From Flemingiibacterium sp045578725 (GTDB taxonomy: Bacteria; Bacillota; Clostridia; Oscillospirales; CAG-272): a stretch of DNA of 64,000 bases. Numbering within the stretch: the stretch's first letter is position 1; each line of letters begins with the position of its first letter. This document shows, piece after piece, positions 16,577-25,157 of this stretch. The position numbers and the translations under genes were made by a program. Below the pieces are notes generated by a model, which saw only the letters and a program-made list of their open reading frames with translations, was not told the origin of the DNA and ran no database searches. The stretch covers positions 1 through 64,000 of the forward strand of contig JAZNKS010000028.1 of assembly GCA_045578725.1 (NCBI GenBank), read 5' to 3'.

Positions 16577-18067
16577 TTATTTGTTATTCAGACCGTCAAG
16601 CAACTTGTTCAGAGCAACCTTAACCGATGCCTCATGTGCTGCCGCATATGATGCGAGCTGATTGTCGCCGCCCTCTACCATGCTCATCATTACATTCACA
16701 TAAGTTGCCGTAACTCCGAGGTTCCGGGCGAACTCCGTGCCGCGCGTTGTACGAATCAGTTCGAACATTTCAATAGACTCCTCGTTGCGAAGTCCCTTCT
16801 GTCCGATGCGGACCTCATACAGAAGCGGAAGCACGCTCTTGTAGCTTTCATAGGTCAAAGCATCCAGAATAACACCGGCGCGCGAGGGATCGCTCTGCGT
16901 AGCCGGAATACCCAGCAGGGATACGCTGGCCGAAGTGAAAGCCGAATAGCCGTCCTGCGATTCCTCGTATTTCGGAATCGGAAGCAGTCCATAGGTTGCC
17001 TCCATATCGCGGAGAAGCGCGGTGGACTTAACTTCGCAGGTAATGAACATCGCACGGTTTGTACGGAAAAGATCAATATATCCGCCGACTGCGCTGTCGT
17101 CGCCGTTTACGCGAACTTTACCGGAATCCTGGTCAAACAGATTGATCAGCTTTTCCACGCAGCTGTCCAGCCGCTCGCTCGTAAGATTTACCGCAAATCC
17201 GTCGCCTTCCGCAGCAACAAAGCGATGACCGGAGGAATACATAAATGCCGGAATAACAGCACTGCTGGCTGCGATACCGTATACAGCTTCGCCATCCTCA
17301 CTGAACGAGAAAGACTCGTCACCGTTGAGATTAGCCGAAGCTGCCGCATACTCATTCAGCTTGTCAATCGTCCACTTGCCGTCACGAACCAGCTGATACG
17401 GCTTTTCCAGCTTATAATCTTCCATCAGTTCCTCGTTGAACAGAAGGCACCAGCAAAGCTCAACGGACATCAGATGAAGCGGGCCCGAAGCAACAAACTG
17501 CTTGCCGTTCAGGTTATAGGATTCATTCAGAACCCGGTCCCAATACTCCTCATCCAGCTTCAGTTCCGGAACAGTCGCCATATCCAGCAGAGTTCCGTCC
17601 GTGATAACCGACGGCTTGAAGTGCGGCTGAATGTAGGCCGCATCGAATTCATCGTCATCGGCCAGAACCGAGTTGGTCAGCTTTTCGATCAGCGCAGTCT
17701 GGTCTGCAGCCCAGTTCGCATAATGCTCTTCGATCTCGACGAGTTCGAAGTTCAGTTTTTCCTCGACCTTGCGGTTACGGTCATACACCGCATCGTCAAG
17801 TTTTTCGCCGGTGGCCTGTTCGAAATCGAGATTCATGTAGCTTCCGTGATGCTCATCAAAATTGAGAATCCGGAACTTATAGCCCTCGTAATCGACATCC
17901 GGATAATCGTATCCTTCTTCCACAACCGGAGCTGTGGTGTCGCTCGTGTTGTCTGTTCCCTCTCCGGAATCGGATCCGGTATCATGAGGAGCACCGCCGC
18001 CGCAAGAAACGGACAGCAGCAGAATGCCGCACATGAACAGGCTGATCAGTTGCTTTTTTGACATCAT
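16577..18067 (-). CDS. Extracellular solute-binding lipoprotein of an ABC importer
   Basis: Start at MMSKKQLISLFMCGILLLSVSC, with AAGG 9 nt upstream; further upstream codons would lie over the promoter. The signal peptide ends at a lipid-attachment Cys, followed by a Gly/Ser/Thr-rich tether (GGGAPHDTGSDSGEGTDNTSD). The mature domain resembles family-1 sugar-binding proteins (DRNRKVEEKLNFELVEIE, RTNRAMFITCEVKSTALLRDME...YGLLPIPKYEESQDGY). The protein is 496 residues, normal for the family. No permease or ATPase gene is adjacent, so it must work with components encoded elsewhere. A related but inactivated gene is at 34017-34694. The ligand is unknown; oligosaccharides are likely. Confidence 0.88.
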   Translation of the reverse strand: MMSKKQLISLFMCGILLLSVSCGGGAPHDTGSDSGEGTDNTSDTTAPVVEEGYDYPDVDYEGYKFRILNFDEHHGSYMNLDFEQATGEKLDDAVYDRNRKVEEKLNFELVEIEEHYANWAADQTALIEKLTNSVLADDDEFDAAYIQPHFKPSVITDGTLLDMATVPELKLDEEYWDRVLNESYNLNGKQFVASGPLHLMSVELCWCLLFNEELMEDYKLEKPYQLVRDGKWTIDKLNEYAAASANLNGDESFSFSEDGEAVYGIAASSAVIPAFMYSSGHRFVAAEGDGFAVNLTSERLDSCVEKLINLFDQDSGKVRVNGDDSAVGGYIDLFRTNRAMFITCEVKSTALLRDMEATYGLLPIPKYEESQDGYSAFTSASVSLLGIPATQSDPSRAGVILDALTYESYKSVLPLLYEVRIGQKGLRNEESIEMFELIRTTRGTEFARNLGVTATYVNVMMSMVEGGDNQLASYAAAHEASVKVALNKLLDGLNNK

Positions 18068-18118
18068 TTCCAGTTGCCTTCTCAAGTCGAGAAAGCTCTC
18101 CTTCGATATATTATCTGT

Positions 18119-18147
18119 AGTATAACATACCTTTTTTATAATGTCAA
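18119..18147 (-). promoter_or_regulatory. Promoter of the solute-binding protein gene
   Basis: On the minus strand TTGACA (18147-18142), 17 bp, TATACT (18124-18119). The -35 box lies in the last codons of the upstream decarboxylase gene, so the binding protein is transcribed separately. Confidence 0.85.
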
Positions 18148-19497
18148 GTGGTTTTGCAAAATAATTTGGCAAAAATTAATTCCGTAATATCGGAAGCATT
18201 CGATGGCTTCGCGCGTAATTTCCTCGCCGCAGACCGCAATCGGGACCGCTGGCGGGCATCCGACACTCGCCGAAGCGAGAATCCGACCTTCACAGGCATC
18301 GATCGGGAGAATTTCACGCGGCGACAGCATCGCCTCGCGGATGCTCATCCGCCGCAGAGGCCTTGGAAGAGCCGGTGCCGATTCCGTGATCGGCTCTCGC
18401 GGCTCAAGGGTTCCAAGCGCCGCCTCCAGGCGGGCAAGCCCCTTGGCTCCGGTTTGGGGGGTCACCATCCAGACAACAAAATCCGGATCGGCGAATTCGC
18501 TGACAATTCCCATCTTCAGCAGACAACCGGCGATCTCACGTCCGGTATAGCCGGAAGCTTTCGCATCCAGCGTCAGCTTGATCGGCTCATCGCCGATGAA
18601 TTTCCATCCCGCCGCTTCAAGTCTGGCACGGCACGCACCGGCCGCCTCGCAAAGAGCCTGCAGCTCGGATCGATAATCGCCGGCCAGACAGGCATTGCAG
18701 GCATCCAGCGACTGCAGAATCAGATAGGACGGGCTGGTCGAGCCAAACAGCGCCATCGCATCCCGTGCCGCATCCCGCATTGCCTGCGGGGCACGGTACG
18801 CGATGTGCAGATACGCGCCTCCGGTCAACACCGGGAGCGTTTTGTGTGCGGAATCACAGCAGAGATCCGCGCCAAGCGCCAGCGGATGCCGATTCTCCGG
18901 CAGGAAATTCAGATAAGCGCCGTGGGCATTGTCCACCAGCAAAAGCATCCCGAAGCGGTCGCAGACCGCTCGCAGAGCCGTGATATCCTGCACAAAGCCG
19001 AGATAATCAGGGCTGGTGATATAGAGCGCCGACGGCTTTGGATGAGCAGCTTCCAGCTGCCGTGCGATTTCCTCCGGCGACAGAATACAGCTCAGGTAGG
19101 AGCCCTCCGTCCCCGAAAGCCACAGCACATCGAAATCCAGCAGGGCGCAGGCCGAAAGAAAGGTTTTGTGAGCATTCCGTCCGGCCGCAATCAGAGGCCG
19201 CTCCGTTCCGATGTGCTGGCGGAGCAGGGCCAGCATCGCGCGGATGCAGAGGGAGGATCCCTCCGTCGAATAGAAGGTCTCCGCGCTCCCGAACAGCGCC
19301 GAAGCGTTCCTCTCGCTTTCGCGGATGATGCCGTCCGCCTCATAAAGGCTGTCGGCACCGTCAATTTCGGTGATATCGAGCGCTTCCATCCCAAGTACGG
19401 ATGCGCCCTTATGTCCGGGCATATGAAGCCGCAGAGCATCGGAGGCGGCATAGCGGCGGACGAAATCACAGATCGGGGTATTCACCTGGCGCCGCAT
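18136..19497 (-). CDS. Orn/Lys/Arg decarboxylase family PLP enzyme
   Basis: The 453-residue protein has the N-terminal family motif LRLHMPGHKG, DITEIDGADSLYEADGII and the pyridoxal-phosphate lysine in DSAHKTLPVLTGGA (Lys219). The C-terminal subdomain is short, as in the single-domain SpeA/Cad-like Firmicute members. It should decarboxylate a basic amino acid (arginine, lysine or ornithine) for polyamine synthesis; which one cannot be told. Its ATG overlaps the 3' end of scfB by 16 bp and has only a weak SD, so expression probably depends on translational coupling to scfB. Confidence 0.88.
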   Translation of the reverse strand: MRRQVNTPICDFVRRYAASDALRLHMPGHKGASVLGMEALDITEIDGADSLYEADGIIRESERNASALFGSAETFYSTEGSSLCIRAMLALLRQHIGTERPLIAAGRNAHKTFLSACALLDFDVLWLSGTEGSYLSCILSPEEIARQLEAAHPKPSALYITSPDYLGFVQDITALRAVCDRFGMLLLVDNAHGAYLNFLPENRHPLALGADLCCDSAHKTLPVLTGGAYLHIAYRAPQAMRDAARDAMALFGSTSPSYLILQSLDACNACLAGDYRSELQALCEAAGACRARLEAAGWKFIGDEPIKLTLDAKASGYTGREIAGCLLKMGIVSEFADPDFVVWMVTPQTGAKGLARLEAALGTLEPREPITESAPALPRPLRRMSIREAMLSPREILPIDACEGRILASASVGCPPAVPIAVCGEEITREAIECFRYYGINFCQIILQNHLTL

Positions 19498-20930
19498 GAA
19501 GCGCAGTCGCCGGAGCAGGCTTCGCCTTCACAGCCGCCCTCCTCCAGCTCCTTGGAAACCGCCAGCATGATCGCACATTCCATACGCTTGCGGAAGAGCT
19601 CGCACCCGGTCCTGTAGATGCCCTTGACCGAGCCGGTGGCGTGATAGGCATTGGCCGCACATCCGCCGGAGCAGTAAAGCTTCGCCCAGCAGTCACGGCA
19701 ATCCTCGCGCGCGTAGACATTGCAGTTGGCAAATTCGTTCTGGATTTCGTGGTTGGTCACGCCGTCCCAGACATTTCCGAGCTTGAATTTTTCCTCGCCG
19801 ACGAACTGGTGGCAGGGATAAAGATCGCCCCAGGGGGTGACCGCCATATATTCGGTGCCGGATCCGCATCCGGAAATCCGCTTGTAGATGCAGGGACCGT
19901 CATTGAGATCGAGCATATAGTGATAGAAGGTAAAGGGCTTGCCGGCCTTGCGGCGCTCCAGCATCAGCTGTGCCAGCTTTTCGTACTGCTCCATGACGAT
20001 GGGCAGATCCTCGTCGGTCAGGCCAGCGGGATCACCGGGGGCCGATACCACCGGCTCCATGCTCAGCTCGTCAAAGCCGAGATCCAGCATCGTTTTGATA
20101 TCCTCCAGGAAATCGGGGTTGGCGTGGGTGAAGGTGCCGCGCATATAGTAATTCTTCCCCTCGCGCGCCCGGACAAGCTGCTGGAATTTCGGGACGATCC
20201 GATCCCAGCTTCCCTTGCCTGCGTAGTCCACGCGATAGCGGTCATGAATCTCCCGGCGGCCGTCCAGCGAGAGAACCACATTGCTCATCTCGCGGTTGGC
20301 AAAGTCGATGACATCCTCGTCAATCAGCACGCCGTTGGTGGTCAGCGTGAAGCGGAAATTCTTGTGATGCGCCTTTTCCACGCTCCGCGCATATTCGACC
20401 AGCTGCTTGACAACATCGAAGTTCATCAGGGGCTCACCGCCGAAGAAATCGACCTCCAGATTGGTGCGGCTGCCCGAATTTTCGATCAGGAAATCCAGCG
20501 CGCGCTTGCCGACTTCAAAGCTCATCATGGCGCGCTCGCCGTGATATTTGCCTTGGCTGGCAAAGCAGTAGGAGCAGTTGAGGTTGCAGGTGTGAGCGAT
20601 ATGCAGGCAGAGCGCCTTGACGATGCCCGCGCTCCGGGCCTTCAATTCGCCCGCCATTGCTTCAAAGCTGTCATCGGCGAACAGCTGGCCGTCCTCCTTC
20701 AGAGCGGTGATCTGATCGAAGCATTCGGCCAGATCCGCCTCGGAAATCTTCCCTCCCTCGCCGTCATCCGCGCCGAGGTATTTTTCCTTCATCGCCGCCA
20801 GAATCGTTTCCCGATCCTCCCTCTCAAAGCGGGCGATTATATCGTATGCGATCTCGTCTACGGCATGAACCGCGCCGGAGCAGACGTCCAGCACGATGTT
20901 ATAGCCTCCGAGCTTGTACTGATGTATCAT
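19482..20930 (-). CDS. scfB: SCIFF (six-cysteine peptide) radical SAM maturase
   Basis: The 482-residue protein begins at MIHQYKLGGYNIVLDVCSGAVH, the usual start of this family, with AAGGA upstream. The N-terminal ~90 residues form the peptide-recognition region. The radical SAM cluster motif CNLNCSYC is at 115-122. The C-terminal SPASM-type region has many Cys for auxiliary iron-sulfur clusters (GPCIYKRISGCGSG, YPCHQF, CRDCWAKLYCSGGCAANAYH). In the family this enzyme makes thioether crosslinks in the small ScfA peptide encoded immediately upstream. It is separated from scfA by a terminator-like hairpin. Confidence 0.95.
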   Translation of the reverse strand: MIHQYKLGGYNIVLDVCSGAVHAVDEIAYDIIARFEREDRETILAAMKEKYLGADDGEGGKISEADLAECFDQITALKEDGQLFADDSFEAMAGELKARSAGIVKALCLHIAHTCNLNCSYCFASQGKYHGERAMMSFEVGKRALDFLIENSGSRTNLEVDFFGGEPLMNFDVVKQLVEYARSVEKAHHKNFRFTLTTNGVLIDEDVIDFANREMSNVVLSLDGRREIHDRYRVDYAGKGSWDRIVPKFQQLVRAREGKNYYMRGTFTHANPDFLEDIKTMLDLGFDELSMEPVVSAPGDPAGLTDEDLPIVMEQYEKLAQLMLERRKAGKPFTFYHYMLDLNDGPCIYKRISGCGSGTEYMAVTPWGDLYPCHQFVGEEKFKLGNVWDGVTNHEIQNEFANCNVYAREDCRDCWAKLYCSGGCAANAYHATGSVKGIYRTGCELFRKRMECAIMLAVSKELEEGGCEGEACSGDCASCGAR

Positions 20931-20981
20931 ACAGGTACCAATCCTTGTTGTGAATTTGAGGGCATCCGCCCGGTCATTCCA

Positions 20982-21013
20982 TAAAGAATGCCGCCCTGCG
21001 GCGGCATTCTTAT
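20982..21013 (-). terminator. Hairpin between scfA and scfB
   Basis: A perfect 12-bp stem AAGAATGCCGCC / GGCGGCATTCTT (20984-20995 and 21000-21011) follows the scfA stop and is followed on the minus strand by TTTAT. It probably makes most transcripts stop after the precursor gene while some read on into scfB. Confidence 0.8.
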
Positions 21014-21022
21014 ACTCAGAAC

Positions 21023-21178
21023 TTACTTGCTCTTCTTGTCCTTGCTCTCGCACTTCTGGTTGGCAATTCCGCAGCTGGTCTTGCAAGCCGACTGGCAAGA
21101 GGTCTGGCACTCACCGCAGCCGCCCTTCTTGGCGCTCTCGCAGAGATTGCGGGTCTTGAGAGTCTGAATATGCTTCAT
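21023..21178 (-). CDS. scfA: SCIFF ribosomal precursor peptide
   Basis: The 51-residue peptide starts at MKHIQTLKTRNLCESAK behind GGAGGT. Its core GGCGECQTSCQSACKTSCGIANQKC has the regularly spaced cysteines and Thr/Ser/Ala residues typical of SCIFF ranthipeptides. An additional Cys lies at residue 13, giving seven in all. The N-terminal MKHIxTL leader is strongly conserved in the family. The product is a thioether-crosslinked peptide made by ScfB; its function is not established. Confidence 0.95.
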   Translation of the reverse strand: MKHIQTLKTRNLCESAKKGGCGECQTSCQSACKTSCGIANQKCESKDKKSK

Positions 21179-21215
21179 GGTTATGACCTCCATATCATTG
21201 ATATTAGCAATCATT

Positions 21216-21244
21216 ATTATATCACAATCCGGAAACAAAGTCAA
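21216..21244 (-). promoter_or_regulatory. Promoter of scfA
   Basis: On the minus strand TTGACT (21244-21239), 17 bp, TATAAT (21221-21216). Confidence 0.85.
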
Positions 21245-21275
21245 TACACCGGACGCAATTTATTGAAAAAATCCC

Positions 21276-21956
21276 TTATTTCAGCGCGCCGGAGGGGCCG
21301 GTTGCCGTACTTTCCTGCTCAAGACCGATATCCGAGAGGCCAAGGCGCTCGGTGACGTAATCGGTGATAATCTTCGACTGCATTTCAATAGCCGGCTGTC
21401 TGAAGTGACAGCCATCACTCTGCGCCTCCGTCAGATCCAGGGCAGCCATAGGCGTATAGAGATCCAGAATCGGAAGTTCGTTTTCACCGGCGATCTTTGC
21501 CGTGCGCTCGTTGATGGCAATTACCTTTTCGTTCCGTGTCTTATCGCACAGCGGTGTGCTGAGCGTAACAACGAGCTTGGAATCCGGCAGCTTCTCCTTC
21601 AAAAAGCGGAGCGCCGCATCGAACGCCGTCATCCACTCATCGGGATCGGTAGAAAGGCTGTGAAGACCGTTGTTGAAGCTGACCATATCGTAATGATAAG
21701 CGCCGACAATAAAGTCCAGCTCGCGGAAATAATCCGGGTCGGTGACACACTTGGAGGAGGCCCAGAAGGTGACATTCGCCTTATCGGCCAGCTTGGCGCG
21801 GACCGCGCTCTGATAGCCGTTGCAGATCGAATCGCCGATCAGCAGAACGCGCGGTGCCGAGGTGTCACGGGAATTGTAGGTGTAGGTAATCGACCATTCG
21901 ATGTTTTCGCGGGTGCGGGAGGTTTTCTCCGGCTGATAATCGATGTAGTTTGCCAT
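21276..21956 (-). CDS. SGNH/GDSL-family hydrolase
   Basis: The 226-residue protein starts at MANYIDYQPE behind AAGGAG. It has block I LLIGDSICNGY (nucleophile Ser43), MVSFNNGLHSL as block III, and DGCH (Asp181/His184) as the catalytic pair near the end. There is no export signal, so it is probably a cytoplasmic esterase, perhaps a carbohydrate deacetylase. It is the last gene of an operon-like run and follows a larger SGNH protein with a 23-bp gap. Substrate unknown. Confidence 0.85.
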   Translation of the reverse strand: MANYIDYQPEKTSRTRENIEWSITYTYNSRDTSAPRVLLIGDSICNGYQSAVRAKLADKANVTFWASSKCVTDPDYFRELDFIVGAYHYDMVSFNNGLHSLSTDPDEWMTAFDAALRFLKEKLPDSKLVVTLSTPLCDKTRNEKVIAINERTAKIAGENELPILDLYTPMAALDLTEAQSDGCHFRQPAIEMQSKIITDYVTERLGLSDIGLEQESTATGPSGALK

Positions 21957-21979
21957 GATGCGCTTCTCCTTTTCCAAAA

Positions 21980-23107
21980 TCAGATGCTCCACCCTTTGTC
22001 GGTATGGAAGGTTTCGAAGAATTTGTCGGCAATCACCTTTCCGCCCCGTCCGTCGGGATGGGCGCCGTAAGGATAGATATTCTTCAGTTCATCGCCGCCT
22101 TCGATCGCACCGGCCACATTGTAAATCCGGCAGCCGTGCAGTTCGGCGATCCGCGGGATGGCCAGATTGAAGGCCCGCCATTCGTATACCGCCTCCTCGC
22201 TGTAATCAAAGGGCGGGATGATCGAGAGAATAACCTCACATCCGGCCTTTTTAAGCGCCTCAACGGTGATTTCAAGATTTCTTACCAGCTCTCCGGCGGT
22301 TGCAAAGCGTCCCAGCTGATACGGCCCCCTCAGAAGATCGTTGGTGCCGCAGGTGACGATGACCACATCGTTCTGCTTTGCCTTCCAGAGCCAGCAGCCG
22401 TCCGTTGCCGCATCAGCGCCTCGCGCATAACCAAGCCCCAGATTCCAGACGGCATACTCCTCCGCCAGCATCAGGCCGATCCGGCCTGCCCACATTTCAT
22501 AGGCATTTTTGGTCGTGCCGCAGCCCTGGGTGATCGAATCGCCGATGAAGGCCACACGCTTTTTATACGGCCGGTCGCATCCGAAGAGCGCCGGCAGCGG
22601 AATGCCGCCCTCGCCGGGATCCGTGAAGCCGTCCCCCCAATCGATGAAGGCAGCCGCCTGGCTGTCCGGCGTGCAGGGGATTTCATCGCCCTCCAGCTCC
22701 CATTCAAAGAAGAGATAGTGCCCCGCCTCCAGCCTGAAGCGGACGGGATCGCTCCACAAGCGCTCGTCCGGCTCCACCTCGCGGGAAGCCTTGCTGTCAA
22801 AGGTGACGGCGCAAACATATTCCGGTTCGGCGGGCACGAGAGTGAGATTCTTTTCGTCGATCACCGGTCCCTGACCGATGCGGGCGGACAGGATTTTCCA
22901 GCTTCCGCCGCTCCGGTTGCGCCATGCGATCTCGCCGTCGGCAAAGGTGGTGTTGACGCTGTTCATATAGAACAGCCGCCACTCAAATTCGCCGGCCATT
23001 TCGGGACGGAGATAGACTCTGGCCCGGAAGCGCTTCGTTTCTCCGAAGCAGAGAATGAAATTGGTTCCCGTTCCGAGCGGAACATTGGATACATATTTTC
23101 TGAACAT
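21980..23107 (-). CDS. SGNH/GDSL-family hydrolase with N-terminal beta domain
   Basis: The 375-residue protein is preceded by AAGGAG. Residues 1-180 form a beta-rich domain (ARVYLRPEMAGEFEWRLFYMNSVNTTFADG; RFRLEAGHYLFFEWEL). Residues 185-375 form the SGNH hydrolase: FIGDSITQG with Ser191, VTCGTNDLL as block III, and GAHPDGRGG carrying Asp/His near the end. The arrangement is like two-domain carbohydrate esterases and lipases that deacetylate sugars. There is no signal peptide. Upstream neighbour: the amidohydrolase, 10 bp away. Confidence 0.87.
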   Translation of the reverse strand: MFRKYVSNVPLGTGTNFILCFGETKRFRARVYLRPEMAGEFEWRLFYMNSVNTTFADGEIAWRNRSGGSWKILSARIGQGPVIDEKNLTLVPAEPEYVCAVTFDSKASREVEPDERLWSDPVRFRLEAGHYLFFEWELEGDEIPCTPDSQAAAFIDWGDGFTDPGEGGIPLPALFGCDRPYKKRVAFIGDSITQGCGTTKNAYEMWAGRIGLMLAEEYAVWNLGLGYARGADAATDGCWLWKAKQNDVVIVTCGTNDLLRGPYQLGRFATAGELVRNLEITVEALKKAGCEVILSIIPPFDYSEEAVYEWRAFNLAIPRIAELHGCRIYNVAGAIEGGDELKNIYPYGAHPDGRGGKVIADKFFETFHTDKGWSI

Positions 23108-23117
23108 AAGCTTCTCC

Positions 23118-24161
23118 TTATCCGATGACAGTCTTCAGCCACCCGGCTTCGGCGGCATAATCCGCATCGGCGCCGATTTCGGCCAGCAGCTGCTCGGCGG
23201 CCGCAAGAAAGCGGCTTTCATCGACCGGAATCTCCCGGCCGACAAAGCGGGCATAGTTATCCCAGGTGATCTTATCGATGATCGCCGGATCCAGTTCCAG
23301 GCCATGAAGGTTCATCCGATTTCCGTAGCAGGGGATGGTGAATTCACTCCGATCGTGCGCCAGCGCGCTCCGCACCAGCGTGTTGAGCTCGGTGATCGTT
23401 CCCACCGATTTCCGGGTGTTGGAATCGGTGCCAAACAGAATCCGGTCCTGATAGGCAACGAAGAAATCGTGCCAGCGGTCGATATCCTTTGAGAATCCGA
23501 GGTACATCTCGCCGCCGGGGGTGAGGTCGAAATTCACGTTCGGATAGGTTTCCATTACGCGGATCGCTTCCTCACGGAAATTGGACAGGAAGCAGAAATG
23601 TGCCAGCGTCACGCGGAGCTTTGGGTGCTGATCCAGCAGTTCAAACACCTCATCATAAATCGCCTGCTTGGAGAGATAGGTGCCGTCGCCGTAGAACCAA
23701 CCCGCCTGCTTTACATAGGGGGGAGCCTTGTCCGGATCCCAGAATTCCTCCGGATCGCTGACGTGCAGGAGCACCGGGACATCCCGCTCCTCCAGCATCG
23801 AAAACATCCGGTCATAGGAGGGATCGTTGAGCCCCTTGCCGACCCGCTTGCGGAAATCCGGCTTCATGTCGAGGAATTTCATCCCGTCAAAGCCGAGTTC
23901 CAGCAGCCGTTCGGCCTGAAGCTCCGGCGCAATGCCGCCGAGCCGGTCAAACTGATGCAGGCCGCCGAAGGCACGAAGCTTCAGCCTGTGCGGATGAAGC
24001 TTCCAGCGAAGGGCGGACAGATTCTCCAGAATGCCGTATGTGGGCAGGGACATGATCGCCGCATCCGTCACACCGCAGTCGGCCAGCGTGTCGAACATCG
24101 CCCGGCCGGATGCTTCATCACAGGTGTGCATATGAATGTGCAGATCCGCAAAACGCTTCAT
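23118..24161 (-). CDS. Amidohydrolase-superfamily metal-dependent hydrolase
   Basis: The 347-residue protein begins ADLHIHMHTCDE, which gives the strand-1 HxH metal ligands. VPVLLHVSDPEEFW and VTLAHFCFL provide further His ligands, and ILFGTDSN the final Asp. This matches the amidohydrolase-2 (TIM-barrel) group. The reaction is unknown; members hydrolyse lactones or decarboxylate aromatic acids. It sits between the PHP-domain gene and two SGNH hydrolases in a tight minus-strand run. Confidence 0.8.
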   Translation of the reverse strand: MKRFADLHIHMHTCDEASGRAMFDTLADCGVTDAAIMSLPTYGILENLSALRWKLHPHRLKLRAFGGLHQFDRLGGIAPELQAERLLELGFDGMKFLDMKPDFRKRVGKGLNDPSYDRMFSMLEERDVPVLLHVSDPEEFWDPDKAPPYVKQAGWFYGDGTYLSKQAIYDEVFELLDQHPKLRVTLAHFCFLSNFREEAIRVMETYPNVNFDLTPGGEMYLGFSKDIDRWHDFFVAYQDRILFGTDSNTRKSVGTITELNTLVRSALAHDRSEFTIPCYGNRMNLHGLELDPAIIDKITWDNYARFVGREIPVDESRFLAAAEQLLAEIGADADYAAEAGWLKTVIG

Positions 24162-24191
24162 TGCTTCATCCTCCTCGGTTTGTGCCGGGAA

Positions 24192-25118
24192 TCAGGCAAG
24201 AAAAATCGGATTGGTCCAGGCCTTCCGGCCTTCCTTATCGGTGATGCTGATGCGGACATAGCGGTAATCGCCGCACCAATGATTGGACAGCTTGAACTCG
24301 GCACGGGTGAGATCACCGCGCACGATCCGGCCGGGATGACCGTCCGAATGCAGACAGATCATGGCCGCATTGGAGCATTCGATGACAGCCATGTCGCCGT
24401 CCACATAGAAATCGAAGATTTCCGGGCCGCAGGAGGAATAGAAGGCTCCCGCCTCCAGCGCCTTCAGAATCGAGGGGATGTTATTTTCGGCATTGACGCG
24501 AACCCAGCCGTTACAGTGATCGGCCATGCCGTGGCCGTCATCGGAGGCAACACCCCAGATGCGCTGCCCCTGACCGAGAAGCTCGTCCCAGTACGCGGCA
24601 TCCTTGTCCTGATTGCAGTTCCGCGCACAGCCGGAATTCCAGATTTCCATAGCAAAATTGCCCTTCATCTGATCAAAATAACGCGCCGGCGTGCTGCTCC
24701 ATTCGGGATGGCAGTAAACGGTCAGATTCTTCTTTTCGTGAATCCGGTCAAGATATGCCTGATATTCAAACTGATCCTTCGCCGTGCCGGAGGAGAAAAC
24801 TTCATCCTGCTCATAGCCGTTGCCGTCAGCCTTTGCGGGGCCGATGCAGACGGTATGGAAGGAACGGACAATCCCGTCCGGGCGGATGGCGTTGTCAAAC
24901 TCCATGCCCGGAAGGATGGTGATATCGGTTTCGGGTGCAAAATTCTCGTAATTGTATTTCCGGTGATCGGTGATGGCCAGAAAATCATAGCCGTTCTGCT
25001 TGTGCAGACGGATAACCTCAGCCGGATCCCCCTGTCCGTCGGAGCGGGTGGTATGACAATGAAGGCCGCCCTTCAGAAGCTTTTTGTTTTCACCGGTAAA
25101 AGCCTGCTGTCGAATCAT
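24192..25118 (-). CDS. PHP-domain metal-dependent phosphoesterase family protein
   Basis: The 308-residue protein has KGGLHCHTTRSDGQGDPAEVI (His20, His22), AITDH (Asp51, His52), ILPGMEFDN, LTVYCHPEW and GVASDDGHG, the ordered metal ligands of PHP domains. A beta-rich C-terminal ~80 residues follow (GDYRYVRISITDKEGRKAWTNPIF). This C-terminal part is common in stand-alone PHP proteins of carbohydrate loci. Substrate unknown. The gene begins 39 bp after ilvE and may share its transcript. Confidence 0.85.
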   Translation of the reverse strand: MIRQQAFTGENKKLLKGGLHCHTTRSDGQGDPAEVIRLHKQNGYDFLAITDHRKYNYENFAPETDITILPGMEFDNAIRPDGIVRSFHTVCIGPAKADGNGYEQDEVFSSGTAKDQFEYQAYLDRIHEKKNLTVYCHPEWSSTPARYFDQMKGNFAMEIWNSGCARNCNQDKDAAYWDELLGQGQRIWGVASDDGHGMADHCNGWVRVNAENNIPSILKALEAGAFYSSCGPEIFDFYVDGDMAVIECSNAAMICLHSDGHPGRIVRGDLTRAEFKLSNHWCGDYRYVRISITDKEGRKAWTNPIFLA

Positions 25119-25157
25119 TTTTCTTCCTTTCCGATCGGGTGCAGAAGCCCGGCATGA

